Positions 40,587 to 50,645 of a stretch of 64,000 nucleotides of DNA are shown here, piece after piece. The position numbers and the translations under genes were made by a program. The notes beneath the pieces are model-generated. The model made no database searches. It worked only from the letters and a program-made list of their open reading frames with translations, and was not told the DNA's origin. The DNA is taken from NCBI RefSeq assembly GCF_027186265.1, contig NZ_CP114176.1, positions 2,418,001 through 2,482,000 on the forward strand, written 5' to 3'. The stretch is from Lentibacillus daqui. GTDB lineage: Bacteria; Bacillota; Bacilli; Bacillales; Amphibacillaceae. Positions within the stretch are counted from its first letter, which is position 1. Each line of letters starts with the position of its first letter.

Positions 40587-42050
40587 TCATTTGCCGCCAT
40601 TCATCGCCTTTACTTTGTTCCTTACTTCACGAATGTTATCCATCTTGTTATCCCAGGTTTTTTGGCTTAAATCGACCGCATAGTCTTCTGGATTGTGGGT
40701 TCGTTTATGTTCATCCCAAAACAGTTTTAATTGTTCTTTGGCATAGGTCTGCACCTCTGATAAAGATGGAATCTCATAGACTAATTCCCCCTCTTTAAAA
40801 ATGTCATGGTGCAAATTAACGGCCTCAAAATCGGTTACAGTTTTACTAACATATGTGTGAATCGGATGGAACATATGGAGACTTTCCTCTTCATTGGGAT
40901 GCTCGTCTTCTAATGTAATATAATCTCCTTCCGCATGATGATCAATGGTATTAATGATGCGATAAAGTTTTTTCTTTCCCGGTGTCGTTACCTTTTCCGG
41001 ATTACCCGATATTTTAATGGTATCTTCCATTTCTCCTTGATCATTTTCAATCGCAACCAGTTTGTATACAGCACCCAAGGCAGGCTGATCATATGCAGTA
41101 ATCAGCTTGGTTCCTACTCCCCAAACGTCAATTTTGGCCCCTTGTGCCTGCAAGCTTAAAATGGTTGATTCATCTAAATTGTTTGAGGCATAAATTTTGG
41201 CATCCGTAAATCCAGCTTCGTCCAGCATTTCCCTGGCCCCTTTTGATAAATAAGCCATGTCACCACTATCCAAACGGACGCCTAAGAAATTAATCCGGTC
41301 ACCAAATTCCTTCGCTACTTTAATAGCATTCGGCACCCCTGAACGCAATGTATCATAAGTGTCGACAAGGAACACACAGTCACGATGACGCTCGGCATAT
41401 TTGGTAAATGCCTGATATTCATCTTTATATGCCTGAACCATCGAATGGGCATGCGTGCCAGAAACGGGAATGTCAAATATCTTCCCTGCTCTGACATTAC
41501 TCGTTGCATCAAATCCGCCAATAAACGCTGCTCGTGTTCCCCAAATGGCTGCATCCATTTCTTGCGCTCTTCTCGTACCAAACTCCATCAACGGCTGATC
41601 TGCCACGATTTGTTTAATTCTCGAAGCTTTCGTCGCAATTAATGTTTGATAGTTCACAATGTTAAGCAAAGCGGTTTCAATTAACTGTGCTTCTGCCAAA
41701 TTTGCTTCCACACGCAAAATCGGTTCATCTCCAAAGACAATTTCCCCTTCCCGGAGTGATTTAATAGTTCCGTTGAAGCGGAGATTCTTTAAGTAATCGA
41801 CAAAATCTTCCCTATACCCTAACGCCTGTAAATAAAATAAATCTGATTCATGGAACCGGAATCCTTTTATATAATCAATAATTCTTTCCAATCCTGCAAA
41901 AATACCATAACCATTCTCAAATGGCAGCTTTCGAAAATATAAATCAAATACCGCCTTTCGATTATGTATATTGTCACCCCAATACGTTTCCGCCATATTT
42001 ATCTGGTATAGATCAGTATGAAGTGCTAACCCGTCATCCTCGAAAGTCAT
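40587..42050 (-). CDS. pncB: Nicotinate phosphoribosyltransferase
   Basis: 487 residues, the length of the Gram-positive form (YueK-like). ALHTDLYQINMAETYWGDNI opens the enzyme; TRRAQEMDAAIWGTRAAFIG and ARGTHAHS-type stretch (VSGTHAHSMVQAYKDEYQAF) hold the phosphoribosylation site; FLGVRLDSGDMAYLSKGARE binds PRPP/phosphate. It makes nicotinate mononucleotide in the NAD salvage route. Upstream lies a 330-base gap with no NiaR site that I could recognise. A link with the nearby NAD kinase is metabolic only. Confidence 0.92.
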   Translation of the reverse strand: MTFEDDGLALHTDLYQINMAETYWGDNIHNRKAVFDLYFRKLPFENGYGIFAGLERIIDYIKGFRFHESDLFYLQALGYREDFVDYLKNLRFNGTIKSLREGEIVFGDEPILRVEANLAEAQLIETALLNIVNYQTLIATKASRIKQIVADQPLMEFGTRRAQEMDAAIWGTRAAFIGGFDATSNVRAGKIFDIPVSGTHAHSMVQAYKDEYQAFTKYAERHRDCVFLVDTYDTLRSGVPNAIKVAKEFGDRINFLGVRLDSGDMAYLSKGAREMLDEAGFTDAKIYASNNLDESTILSLQAQGAKIDVWGVGTKLITAYDQPALGAVYKLVAIENDQGEMEDTIKISGNPEKVTTPGKKKLYRIINTIDHHAEGDYITLEDEHPNEEESLHMFHPIHTYVSKTVTDFEAVNLHHDIFKEGELVYEIPSLSEVQTYAKEQLKLFWDEHKRTHNPEDYAVDLSQKTWDNKMDNIREVRNKVKAMNGGK

Positions 42051-42383
42051 CCGTATTACCTCCTGAAATAAAGTTGCGTGTGATCATACTAAAAATGAAT
42101 TGCTCGCTCCCAATTAATGTCCATAGCAAATTTTTCACAAATACAATATTACCAATAATCATACCCTCCACAATAACAAAAAACAAGCTATTTTGTCGAT
42201 TTCTTTGATCTAAATTCGGTATAATTCCCCTATTTATAGGATTGGTTGACACATCGTATTTTCCAACCATTTCAAATTCAAATAAAGGGTTTTTGCCGGT
42301 TGTAAAAGGGATAAAAACGTGTTAAATTATACATTGCTGAAGTGATACGTAAGCATATTTTTGGTTTAGGGGGTATGTTTGAA

Positions 42384-42491
42384 ATGAAAGGTAAGGGAAA
42401 TGTGGCAAAAAGGGAAACCAGAGATATTTTATGGTTTGTACCCCTGATTCTCTTTATTGGAAGTATCATTGCCATGAACATTCATTTTTAG
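42384..42491 (+). CDS. 35-residue membrane peptide
   Basis: MKGKGNVAKRETRDILWFVP then LILFIGSIIAMNIHF: a basic N-terminus and one membrane helix near the C-terminus. GGGGG lies nine bases or so before ATG 42384; an in-frame ATG at 42375 is too close to it. A terminator follows at 42551. Small single-helix proteins of this type are common in Bacillaceae; function unknown. Confidence 0.45.
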   Translation: MKGKGNVAKRETRDILWFVPLILFIGSIIAMNIHF

Positions 42492-42550
42492 TTGAACAAC
42501 AAGCATCGCACATTAAAAAACGGCGACTCGATAAAAAATGAAAAATAACA

Positions 42551-42598
42551 TAAAGGGTCAGCATATCCTCCAACGATTGAGATATTGCTGACCCTTTA
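42551..42598. terminator. Strong terminator
   Basis: TAAAGGGTCAGCATATC pairs with GATATTGCTGACCCTTTA, working in both directions. Confidence 0.8.
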
Positions 42599-42678
42599 TT
42601 TATTGGTAAAAATACCTGGCAAAGATACCTGGATATCTACTGACAGATTCTCCTGGCATCGTGAAGTTATCTGAGTCC

Positions 42679-44103
42679 TTATCTGGCGCTTGACTGTATT
42701 TGATCTCCAGAGGGTTGTGATTTTTTAATGAAAAAGGCCATAATGAGCGCAATGACTGCAAATATTCCAGCTACAATAAAGGAGACATTGACACCATGCA
42801 CCAGTCCATTCACACCTTCTTCAGGAATAGCTGCATCGGCCATCACAGTAACCAGCAATGCTGTTCCAATCGCTCCTGCTACTTGACGCATCGTATTGTT
42901 CATTGCTGTTCCATGCGGGATTAAATCAACCGGCAACTGGTTCAATCCGGCAGTGGTAACGGGCATCATAACCATGGATATGCCAAACATCCGGATACCG
43001 TTTACCGTTGCAATGTAGACAAAGGTCGTTTCGCTGGATAAATTAGTAAACATAAATGTTGTAATCGTTACAATGGTCAGTCCGGTAATTGAAAGCCATT
43101 TTGCACCAAACTTATCAAATAATCTTCCCGTGATCGGGTTCATAAGCCCCATCAAAATGGCACCCGGAAGCAATGCCATACCGGATTCAATAGCGCTAAA
43201 ACCCAACATTGTTTGCATGAGCAACGGCAACACAACCGCAGCCCCAATCATGGCCATAAATGTAACCATGCCTAACGCGGTCGTTAAAGTGAATACGGGA
43301 TTTTTAAACACGCGAAATTCCAGTATCGGATCTTCCAATTTCAATTGTCTAAGAATAAAGAAGACAAGTGCAATAGCACCAACAATCATGGAAATCAATA
43401 CATGCATGCTCGTCCATCCGGCATCTCCGGCAGTACTAAAGCCGTATAATAGACCACCAAATCCTAACGTGGACAAGATAATAGATAGTATGTCGACCTT
43501 AATATCCTTCTGTTCCGTGACGTTCTTCAGCACAAAATAAGCAAGGATAATATCAAAAATAACAATTGGAATAACGATATAAAAGAGACTTCTCCATGGA
43601 AATTGCTCGACCATCCAACCGGATAACGTCGGCCCAATCGCCGGGGCAAAAGCAATCACCAAGCCAAACATCCCCATGGCCGTTCCGCGTTTTTCAAGCG
43701 GAAAGATGAGAAACAAAATGGTTTGCATCAGTGGCATGATAATTCCTGCACCAGCGGCTTGTAAAACACGACCGGTCATAAGTAATGAAAAATTGGGTGC
43801 AATGGAACAAACTAATGTACCGATACCAAATATCCCCAGCGCAAACATGAATAATTTTCTAGTTGTGAACCGCTCAATTAAAAACGCTGTTATCGGGATC
43901 ATAATGCCGTTCACCAGCATAAAAATGGATTGTAGCCATTGGACAACTGTTTCTTGTAGCTGCAAATCTTCCATAATTTTCGGCAATGCGGTTGCAAGTA
44001 ATGTCTGATTTAAAATCGCGACAAACGCCCCGGAAATCAATACGAGCATAATCGGTGTTTTCTTTATATTTTTGGGGGATGCTGCAGTTTGATTATTAAC
44101 CAT
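42679..44103 (-). CDS. DHA2-family MFS multidrug transporter
   Basis: 474 residues, 14 predicted membrane helices. FVAILNQTLLATALPKIMED is the D1/C-like start of the EmrB/QacA/LmrB group; GRVLQAAGAGIIMPLMQTIL (motif C) and LERFTTRKLF-type loop (motif A) follow. Proton-driven drug efflux is expected; substrates unknown. The 3' end has a charged tail (KKSQPSGDQIQSS). No regulator is adjacent. Confidence 0.88.
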   Translation of the reverse strand: MVNNQTAASPKNIKKTPIMLVLISGAFVAILNQTLLATALPKIMEDLQLQETVVQWLQSIFMLVNGIMIPITAFLIERFTTRKLFMFALGIFGIGTLVCSIAPNFSLLMTGRVLQAAGAGIIMPLMQTILFLIFPLEKRGTAMGMFGLVIAFAPAIGPTLSGWMVEQFPWRSLFYIVIPIVIFDIILAYFVLKNVTEQKDIKVDILSIILSTLGFGGLLYGFSTAGDAGWTSMHVLISMIVGAIALVFFILRQLKLEDPILEFRVFKNPVFTLTTALGMVTFMAMIGAAVVLPLLMQTMLGFSAIESGMALLPGAILMGLMNPITGRLFDKFGAKWLSITGLTIVTITTFMFTNLSSETTFVYIATVNGIRMFGISMVMMPVTTAGLNQLPVDLIPHGTAMNNTMRQVAGAIGTALLVTVMADAAIPEEGVNGLVHGVNVSFIVAGIFAVIALIMAFFIKKSQPSGDQIQSSAR

Positions 44104-44496
44104 ATTTCTCCTTCTTTCTCCTCTTTAATTATTTAATTTTTATCATTTCCATAACAAATTATTTTATCATGGCTTCATATCTTGGTTTCACTATAACTTT
44201 TCCTCAATACTATTTTACATTTTTTTCATCCTCTAAAAAAGAAAAAGGAAGGATACGCGGGGCAGCGCATATCCTTCTCTATTCTTTCCTTTATATTACA
44301 AAGGGGGGATGGGAGAAAGTTCATGTTCAAACAAAGGGGTTTTGTTTGTTACTGATCTTACATTTACATAATAGCAACTTGTAAACTTTATTTCAATAAC
44401 TTTGTGCATCGTTTCACAAAAATGTCACAGAATGATTCATAATGGAGGTTCTGTATGACATATACTCTACCAAGAATATTTTTCGAGGTGATTACA
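44104..44496. other. Intergenic with a hairpin
   Basis: A stem GGAAGGATACGC (44247-44258) with GCGCATATCCTTC (44265-44277) is flanked by T/A runs and would terminate leftward transcripts. No gene supported in the rest. Confidence 0.5.
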
Positions 44497-44673
44497 ATGC
44501 GGGAGATTATGCCATTTTTATTTTTAGTCCTGACGATTTTCGCCTTTTTCTTGAATGTACTAGGGTTCATGAAATTAATTCCGCTTTATATCTCGCTACC
44601 AATATTATTTGTTTCACTTTATTTAACGATCTATTCCTTCACGCATAAGCACGCATTCCGCGGCATGCGTTAA
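44497..44673 (+). CDS. 58-residue membrane protein
   Basis: From ATG 44497 (GAGGTG six bases upstream): MREIMPFLFLVLTIFAFFLN, then IPLYISLPILFVSLYLTIYS and a basic end. Two membrane helices with a short outside loop. The frame extends to 44455 but the ribosome site favours the inner start. A terminator follows at 44709. Function unknown. Confidence 0.5.
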   Translation: MREIMPFLFLVLTIFAFFLNVLGFMKLIPLYISLPILFVSLYLTIYSFTHKHAFRGMR

Positions 44674-44708
44674 TTAATAGGTTCATTTATTGCAATTGGA
44701 ACTTTATT

Positions 44709-44753
44709 CACACAAAACTGCACCATCCTTTATGGGTGGTGCAGTTTTGTGAA
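44709..44753. terminator. Bidirectional terminator before pepF 3' end
   Basis: CACAAAACTGCACC pairs with GGTGCAGTTTTGTG. Confidence 0.85.
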
Positions 44754-44765
44754 GTTTATCTCGTC

Positions 44766-46571
44766 TTATTTAGCAAGCATTTTTTCCATTTCCGTTAATT
44801 TCTCTTCAAAAACGGCTAATCCATCCATGATTGGCTGTTTGGAGGTCATATCAACTCCTGCATGTTTCAATATTTCAATTGGGTAGTCACTGCTTCCGGC
44901 CTTCAGGAATTTATTGATATAACGTTCAACTGCTCCTTTTTCACCGGACAAAATTTGGTTGGCAAGTGCTGTAGCTGCCGAGTACCCTGTCGCATACTGG
45001 TACACATAATAGTCCATATAGAAATGCGGAATACGAGCCCATTCCATGCCAATTTCCTGATCAGATACGACATCTTCGCCAAAGTATTTTTTGTTTAAAT
45101 CATAATAAATCTCGGTCAGCTTATCCGCGGTTAACGCTTCCCCATTTTGCATGCGGACATGGATGTCGTGCTCGAATTCAGCAAACATCGTCTGGCGGAA
45201 AACCGTCCCACGAAAACCTTCCAGAAAATGATTTAACAAATATAGCTTTTGTTGTTTGTCCTCCAAATTATTAAGCATATAATCATTTAACAATGCTTCA
45301 TTACAGGTTGATGCCACTTCCGCCAAAAAAATATGATAGTTTCCATAACGAAATGGCTGTGATTTTCTCGTATAATAACTGTGAACCGAGTGTCCCAATT
45401 CATGTGCCAGGGTAAACACATCATTTAACGTGTCCTGCCAATTTAACAAAATATATGGATGGGTACCATATGCGCCGGATGAATAGGCTCCACTACGCTT
45501 TCCCTTATTTTCTTCCACATCAATCCAACGACTTTGAAAACCTTCTTTCAAGATGCTTGCATACTCTTTTCCCAATGGTGCCAAGCCGTCTAATACATAC
45601 TGCTGGGCTTTTTCATAAGGGATCTCCATGTCAACATCCTGAACCAGTGGTGTATACATATCATACATGTGTAACTCGTCAAGCCCAAGCACCTTTTTCC
45701 TTAGGGCCGCATACCGGTGCAAGAGTGGCAGCTTTTCATTAACCGCTTCGACCAGATTCTCATACACTTGCTCAGGGATGTTGGCACTATCCAATGCTTC
45801 CTGTCTTGCTGAGTCATAATGCCGAACTTTGGCATTGAAATTATTGGTTTTGACAGTCCCTGTTAGTGTTGAGGCAAATGTATGGATAAAATCGCCATAT
45901 GTCTTGTACATTTTTTTAAAGGCCTCTTCCCGTACACGGCGATCTTTTGATTCCAAAAATCCGATGTATCGCCCGTGCGTCAGATCAACCTCTTCGCCTT
46001 TTTCATTCGTAATGGATGGGAAAGTCAAATCTGCATTATTCAGCATGCTAAATGTTTGTGAAGCATTATCCATTGGCTCGGCCGCTTCTGCCAGTAATGC
46101 TTCTTCTTTCTGACTCAATACATGTGGACGCTGGCGCATGATTTCATCCAAAGTGTGTTGATACAACTGCAATTCTTCCAACTCATCAACAAATTTCTTG
46201 ATTGTTGCTTCATCAATGGATAGAATTTCCGGAACAATGAAGCTCATAGAACTGGATGCCAAAGTCAGGACATTTTCCGCTTTTTGGTTAATGGCTTGGT
46301 AGAATGAATTCGTTGTATCCTCATCATAACGCATATGAGCATATGTAAATAATTTGCCTAACCTCAGCGACAAATCATCCTGTGTTTTCAGTACATCATA
46401 CAACGTCTGAGCTGATTCCGCTAATTTACCTTGAAAATCCTCTATTTTCGGGATATCCTGTTTTAACTGCTGTAATTCTTGTTCCCACGCATCATCTGTT
46501 GCAAAAATATCTTCCAGCTTCCATTTTCGCTCATCCGGAATTTCATTTCGTTTTGGTAATGCTTTTGCCAC
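44766..46571 (-). CDS. pepF: Oligoendopeptidase F
   Basis: 601 residues, an M3B zinc metallopeptidase. The HELGH motif at residues 390-394 (FTLAHELGHSVHSYY) with the third ligand in the FLAEVASTCNEALL segment. Cytosolic enzyme that trims oligopeptides of about 7-17 residues; in B. subtilis (yjbG) it also affects sporulation phosphorelay peptides when overproduced. GAAGGAGG lies before ATG 46571. Neighbouring coiA, mecA and spx follow the B. subtilis order. Confidence 0.93.
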   Translation of the reverse strand: MAKALPKRNEIPDERKWKLEDIFATDDAWEQELQQLKQDIPKIEDFQGKLAESAQTLYDVLKTQDDLSLRLGKLFTYAHMRYDEDTTNSFYQAINQKAENVLTLASSSMSFIVPEILSIDEATIKKFVDELEELQLYQHTLDEIMRQRPHVLSQKEEALLAEAAEPMDNASQTFSMLNNADLTFPSITNEKGEEVDLTHGRYIGFLESKDRRVREEAFKKMYKTYGDFIHTFASTLTGTVKTNNFNAKVRHYDSARQEALDSANIPEQVYENLVEAVNEKLPLLHRYAALRKKVLGLDELHMYDMYTPLVQDVDMEIPYEKAQQYVLDGLAPLGKEYASILKEGFQSRWIDVEENKGKRSGAYSSGAYGTHPYILLNWQDTLNDVFTLAHELGHSVHSYYTRKSQPFRYGNYHIFLAEVASTCNEALLNDYMLNNLEDKQQKLYLLNHFLEGFRGTVFRQTMFAEFEHDIHVRMQNGEALTADKLTEIYYDLNKKYFGEDVVSDQEIGMEWARIPHFYMDYYVYQYATGYSAATALANQILSGEKGAVERYINKFLKAGSSDYPIEILKHAGVDMTSKQPIMDGLAVFEEKLTEMEKMLAK

Positions 46572-46664
46572 GTAGATTTCCTCCTTCTTTTGTAAAACAT
46601 CACTATACCAATTCTACATGATCCATCTAGATTCCTTTATTTAGTATAACGAATAATCCATGAA

Positions 46665-47855
46665 TCATGCTCGTATTTCGATTTGATTCCCTGCTTCTAT
46701 CATTTTTAACAATGCTTCATCCCCTTTTAACGCCTCTTCTACATTTTTATAGAATTTAAAATGGCGTTGTTTGGTAAAATGGTAAGTTGATTCCTGTTTG
46801 AGAATATGAAGCTGTGTGAGTAGCAGAAGATATTGGTGAATAGGCTGATCGTGGGAGTGAATTAACGGAAGATCGCGTATCGGTATCATATGTTTTCTTA
46901 ATAAATACATGCAATATGCGACAGAAACGTGTCCACCAATTGGCAAAGGGTGCAATATTTCAAGACAAATACGACTTTGCCAATTCCACAATGGACTTCG
47001 CATACGATATTGAGCAGGTATGGGAAGATGTATAATCGATGGCAAGTACTCCAAATGCGTTCGTTTTAAATAAAGCCATTGATACCATGACCGTTCATCC
47101 CTGGACAACCGATCCCGTGGCCGTAAACGAAAATGCCGCTTTTCCCGCTGCCATAATGCAAAAAGTTGTTGCCTTGATAAACGTTTCCTTGAAAACAATG
47201 TGGTAAATATCATATCCCGTAGTTTGTTAAATTGAAGTATTCCTATTGCCTGTTGTGCTCCAGTGATATATATATCCTGAAAAATGATAAATGTTTGCGT
47301 ATCCGGGGAGAAGAAATAACCGGTTAATGGGGAATGAGATGAAAATTGATGCAGGAACTGACGTAAAAAATGATCCAGTTTAATATGATGTTGTGATTGT
47401 CGCCGAAAATGATTTGCGCCAATAATCCAGATCGGCTGAATGCCAAGTTTTTGATATCCCTGATTTCGTTTAAGAACCTCCGTTACAGAAATTCGGGCAC
47501 ATTGATATTCTATTGCAATTTTTTTCTGATGAATAGTAACCAATAAATCAGGTCGCTGTTTGATTTCAGGTAAATATACCTCAAGTTCGACATCAAGTCG
47601 CTGCCATTTTAACCATTCATATAATATAAGTTTGCCTTTCTCGTGGTAGGTTCCTTCCCCACCTTCCTTTGCCGGGCACTTTCCCTTGGTATGATGGGCA
47701 AAATGTGGAATGGTCTTTGTTCCCGCCTTTATGATTACCCGTTCACGGCAAATCGGGCAGAAAAATTTTTCCTTTACTTTAAGTCCGGTGATTTCCGTCT
47801 TCGTCAAAGGAGCGAGCGTTACCCGTTTTCCATCTTTTGTTATCGCTTGTAACAT
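46665..47855 (-). CDS. coiA: Competence protein CoiA
   Basis: About 396 residues. The N-terminal zinc-finger-like part (FFCPICRERVIIKAGTKTIP, HFAHH) precedes the nuclease-like core (HEKGKLILYEWLKWQ, EVYLPEIKQRPDLLV, KKIAIEYQCARIS), whose E-x-R-PD and IEYQ motifs are of the restriction-endonuclease type. CoiA processes incoming DNA with RecA during transformation. ATG 47855 (MLQAITKDGK) after GGAGGTGG is preferred over the frame start at 47921. Confidence 0.88.
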   Translation of the reverse strand: MLQAITKDGKRVTLAPLTKTEITGLKVKEKFFCPICRERVIIKAGTKTIPHFAHHTKGKCPAKEGGEGTYHEKGKLILYEWLKWQRLDVELEVYLPEIKQRPDLLVTIHQKKIAIEYQCARISVTEVLKRNQGYQKLGIQPIWIIGANHFRRQSQHHIKLDHFLRQFLHQFSSHSPLTGYFFSPDTQTFIIFQDIYITGAQQAIGILQFNKLRDMIFTTLFSRKRLSRQQLFALWQREKRHFRLRPRDRLSRDERSWYQWLYLKRTHLEYLPSIIHLPIPAQYRMRSPLWNWQSRICLEILHPLPIGGHVSVAYCMYLLRKHMIPIRDLPLIHSHDQPIHQYLLLLTQLHILKQESTYHFTKQRHFKFYKNVEEALKGDEALLKMIEAGNQIEIRA

Positions 47856-47946
47856 GATTCTTAACCACCTCCATCTATATCTTTTCGACAAAAGATGGAG
47901 AAATCCTGCAAATTCAGGCAAAATTTTTCAATAAAAATGACTCTTA

Positions 47947-48171
47947 ACCAAAATCTATAGTTGACCGATTAGAGGTAATTTTGATTTAGGCGACCGCTAC
48001 GGAAAAACACTACGCTTTCCGTGGGCTTGTCCTCAGCCTCCTCGAAAAAGAAGATCGCTTTTTCTGCGGGGTCTTCACACTGCGCATTCCCACAGGAGTC
48101 TCCGTGTTTTCCTCCGCTAGCGAGTTTATCATCACCATTTTTATTCATTAATTTTAACTATAGATTTTGGT
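47947..48171. repeat. 225-bp MITE-like repeat with 16-bp inverted ends
   Basis: ACCAAAATCTATAGTT (47947-47962) and AACTATAGATTTTGGT (48156-48171) are perfect inverted ends. The inside holds GC-rich arms (GCTACGGAAAAACAC near 48005; GTGTTTTCCTCCGCTAGC near 48105) able to form a long hairpin. No ORF. It looks like a non-autonomous element or dispersed repeat. Confidence 0.7.
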
Positions 48172-48227
48172 ATAAAAATAAAATAAACCTGCAAAGTATT
48201 TCTTTACAGGTTTTGCTTAATTAGTGA

Positions 48228-48917
48228 TTATCGTACAGGGAAGTATGCTTTCACCTGATTAAATGTATCATTTTCAAAAACTTTTTTCCCGTACTCTTCT
48301 AGAAAATGAATGGTTACCTCTGAATCATTTCCAAATTCAAGAACCTGACTGATCAAATCCTCTTGTTCATCGTCATCCAGTATATCCTGGTTGAATTCCA
48401 TATATAAATAGTAAGCATCATGATAGTGATATAGGCTATTCTCCTCTACCCCCATACCCGAACCCTGGAAATAATGACTCAACTGAATAACATCTTCAAA
48501 ATCCTTGAAACAAACCGTTAAAGATAGGTTACCATCTTCAGTCAGCTCCTGCTTTTCTGTTTTCTTATCGCTTTTTCCGAACTTATCATCCAGAAAATTT
48601 TCGATCTTCTCATCAGCAGCTAAATCAATTGTTTTTCCATCTTCTGCTGGAAGTTCGATACTCTCGCCATTTTTCGAAATTTGTGCTTTTGTTACGATGA
48701 TTTCCAACCCTTTTTCCAGTGCCTGAACCTGAATCCATAACGGTCCATCAACATTAAAATCCTCTTGATAATTCACTTCATCCATCATTTGCCAAAACAA
48801 CTGTTCACTACGCTCGCGGTTATACCAAATTTCTTCCCGCTCAAACCCGCGATCTTCAATATCCAAATACGAAATATAAAATTTAACCGTATTTTCGTTA
48901 ATACGTTCTATTTCCAT
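48228..48917 (-). CDS. mecA: MecA, adaptor of ClpC
   Basis: 229 residues. MEIERINENTVKFYISYLDI and FEREEIWYNRERSEQLFWQM form the N-terminal substrate-binding domain. An acidic/lysine linker (KFGKSDKKTEKQELTEDGN) leads to the C-terminal ClpC-binding domain (LTVCFKDFEDVIQLSHYFQG through EYGKKVFENDTFNQVKAYF). It targets ComK and other proteins to ClpCP. Located between coiA and spx, as in B. subtilis. Confidence 0.92.
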   Translation of the reverse strand: MEIERINENTVKFYISYLDIEDRGFEREEIWYNRERSEQLFWQMMDEVNYQEDFNVDGPLWIQVQALEKGLEIIVTKAQISKNGESIELPAEDGKTIDLAADEKIENFLDDKFGKSDKKTEKQELTEDGNLSLTVCFKDFEDVIQLSHYFQGSGMGVEENSLYHYHDAYYLYMEFNQDILDDDEQEDLISQVLEFGNDSEVTIHFLEEYGKKVFENDTFNQVKAYFPVR

Positions 48918-49326
48918 TCCTTTCTCTCCCTTCTATGAGAAAAAACATCCAGAATAAACATTGGTTCACTGGTTCGTTTTCCCGTTACTTCCCTCGCATC
49001 ATTTATCTATTTTCCACGCGATTCGTTTTTGGGGGGTGGAAGAGACAGCCTCACCTTTTATGTCCCTGTACAATTCAACTGGACATGAACCATTTATGAT
49101 TTATTATCTATAATTTTATTGTATGATACAATCGTGACTTTTGAAAATTTAAATGCCTAGAATAATAATTAATTTATTATAATAACTGATTTACTTTCAT
49201 TTGTCATCAGGATATTTTTGTAAAAGCTGAGAAAATTACAGCTAATATTGGTTATCATTGAATTGTTAAGAAAACAAAAGCGCAGATCAGCATTCCCAGA
49301 TCTGCGCTTTTGTGTTATTTGAACAA
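48918..49326. other. Gap between spx and mecA with a terminator
   Basis: No gene supported. A strong hairpin, ACAAAAGCGCAGATC with GATCTGCGCTTTTGT (49274-49314), ends the spx transcript. Confidence 0.7.
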
Positions 49327-49722
49327 TCAGTTTACCATACGCTGTGCTTCACGCAATTGAAAAGTACGGACTGTCCGGGGTAAAAAACGACGAATCTCAT
49401 CTTCGTTATAACCAACCTGCAGACGTTTATCATCCAAAATGATTGGTCTCCGTAATAGTCCGGGGTTTAACTGAATTAAATTAAACAAATCTTTCATAGG
49501 CAATTGATCAATATTGACATCCAATTTCTGAAAAACTTTTGAACGTGTCGATATAATCTCATCCGTTCCATCCTCAGTCATACGCAATATTTCTTTGATC
49601 TCATCCAATGATAATGGCTCGGAAAAGATATTCCGTTCAGTAAACGGGATGTCATGTTTTTCCAGCCATGCTTTTGCTTTTCTGCAAGATGTACAACTTG
49701 GTGAGGTATAAAGTGTTACCAT
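49327..49722 (-). CDS. spx: Global stress regulator Spx
   Basis: 131 residues, ArsC-like fold. The redox switch C10-x2-C13 is in [20 protein letters not shown]; the RPI motif is in [20 protein letters not shown]. Spx binds the alpha subunit of RNA polymerase under disulfide stress and is degraded by ClpXP with help of SpxH, encoded at 39588. A long upstream gap (49723-49979) fits the multi-promoter control known for spx. Confidence 0.95.
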   Translation of the reverse strand: MVTLYTSPSCTSCRKAKAWLEKHDIPFTERNIFSEPLSLDEIKEILRMTEDGTDEIISTRSKVFQKLDVNIDQLPMKDLFNLIQLNPGLLRRPIILDDKRLQVGYNEDEIRRFLPRTVRTFQLREAQRMVN

Positions 49723-49979
49723 GAAACTTCACTCCTCATTTCTTTAAAAATGTATAGTCATCTTCTAAACGTTAAGTAACTTATCAGATTAAAATAAGTT
49801 TAAATAACCTTATATGTACAGTATACTACAATTGTCAAGCAAAAGGTAGGGGTTTCTTAGAAAAATATGCTAAAATTCGCATGTTCACCAATTCGTTATA
49901 TTCATGTATAAGATACCCCGAGAAGTTGTCAATTAAACCTCCTATTTGAAAAAAATTTTGTAAGAGGGAGGCTTATTCT

Positions 49980-50567
49980 CTAATCCGTCTTATCCAATTT
50001 AGCAAATAGATTGTCTGAATCACGCGCTTCATCGTAAACCAATACTTCATCGACCGGTTGATAAGCTGCTCCATACATTTCTTTATCTTTATACGTGTGA
50101 ATATCTTCATACATCTTTTTCATTTGTTTATAAATCATATCTTCTGAAGCATCCTCAGGAGACCAATACAGGATTTCCATTGGAGTTGTCTCATTCGTTG
50201 CCAGGGATCGACGATTGTAACCAATTGATTGTGCATGGGTAAACCCTTCCCGTCGATAAAAATGCAACCGTTTCTCCGTGTCTGTGTCCTCATAATCAAC
50301 AGGCTCTACCTCTAAAATAATCGGCTTATTCTTTCGTTTCAATTTTTCAATCTGTTTGTGGCCAATCCCCTGTCCTCTTGATTCGGCCGACACCCAAAGG
50401 TAATCAATAAAAAGAAACGTATCAAATTCCGCATACATTAATACATGGTAGCGACCTTCATCTTTATGATAGACGTCACCCTTTTCCTGCAATAATATTT
50501 CCATATGTTCCTTGGATTTCATTTCTTCAACCGGAAAATATTTGTTTAGCTTTTCATACCAATTCAT
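49980..50567 (-). CDS. yjbC: GNAT acetyltransferase YjbC
   Basis: 195 residues. The acetyl-CoA-binding loop is WVSAESRGQGIGHKQIEKLK (R/Q-G-x-G-x-G/H); LHFYRREGFTHAQSIGYNRR is the beta6/alpha4 part. The N- and C-terminal extensions match B. subtilis YjbC, which is co-transcribed with spx under stress. Substrate unknown. Confidence 0.85.
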   Translation of the reverse strand: MNWYEKLNKYFPVEEMKSKEHMEILLQEKGDVYHKDEGRYHVLMYAEFDTFLFIDYLWVSAESRGQGIGHKQIEKLKRKNKPIILEVEPVDYEDTDTEKRLHFYRREGFTHAQSIGYNRRSLATNETTPMEILYWSPEDASEDMIYKQMKKMYEDIHTYKDKEMYGAAYQPVDEVLVYDEARDSDNLFAKLDKTD

Positions 50568-50645
50568 TGATCTACTCCTTTGCCTTTATACCTGTTTATT
50601 ATACCCTTTACAGACTTTCTAAAACAAGTAGTCATAAAATTACTG

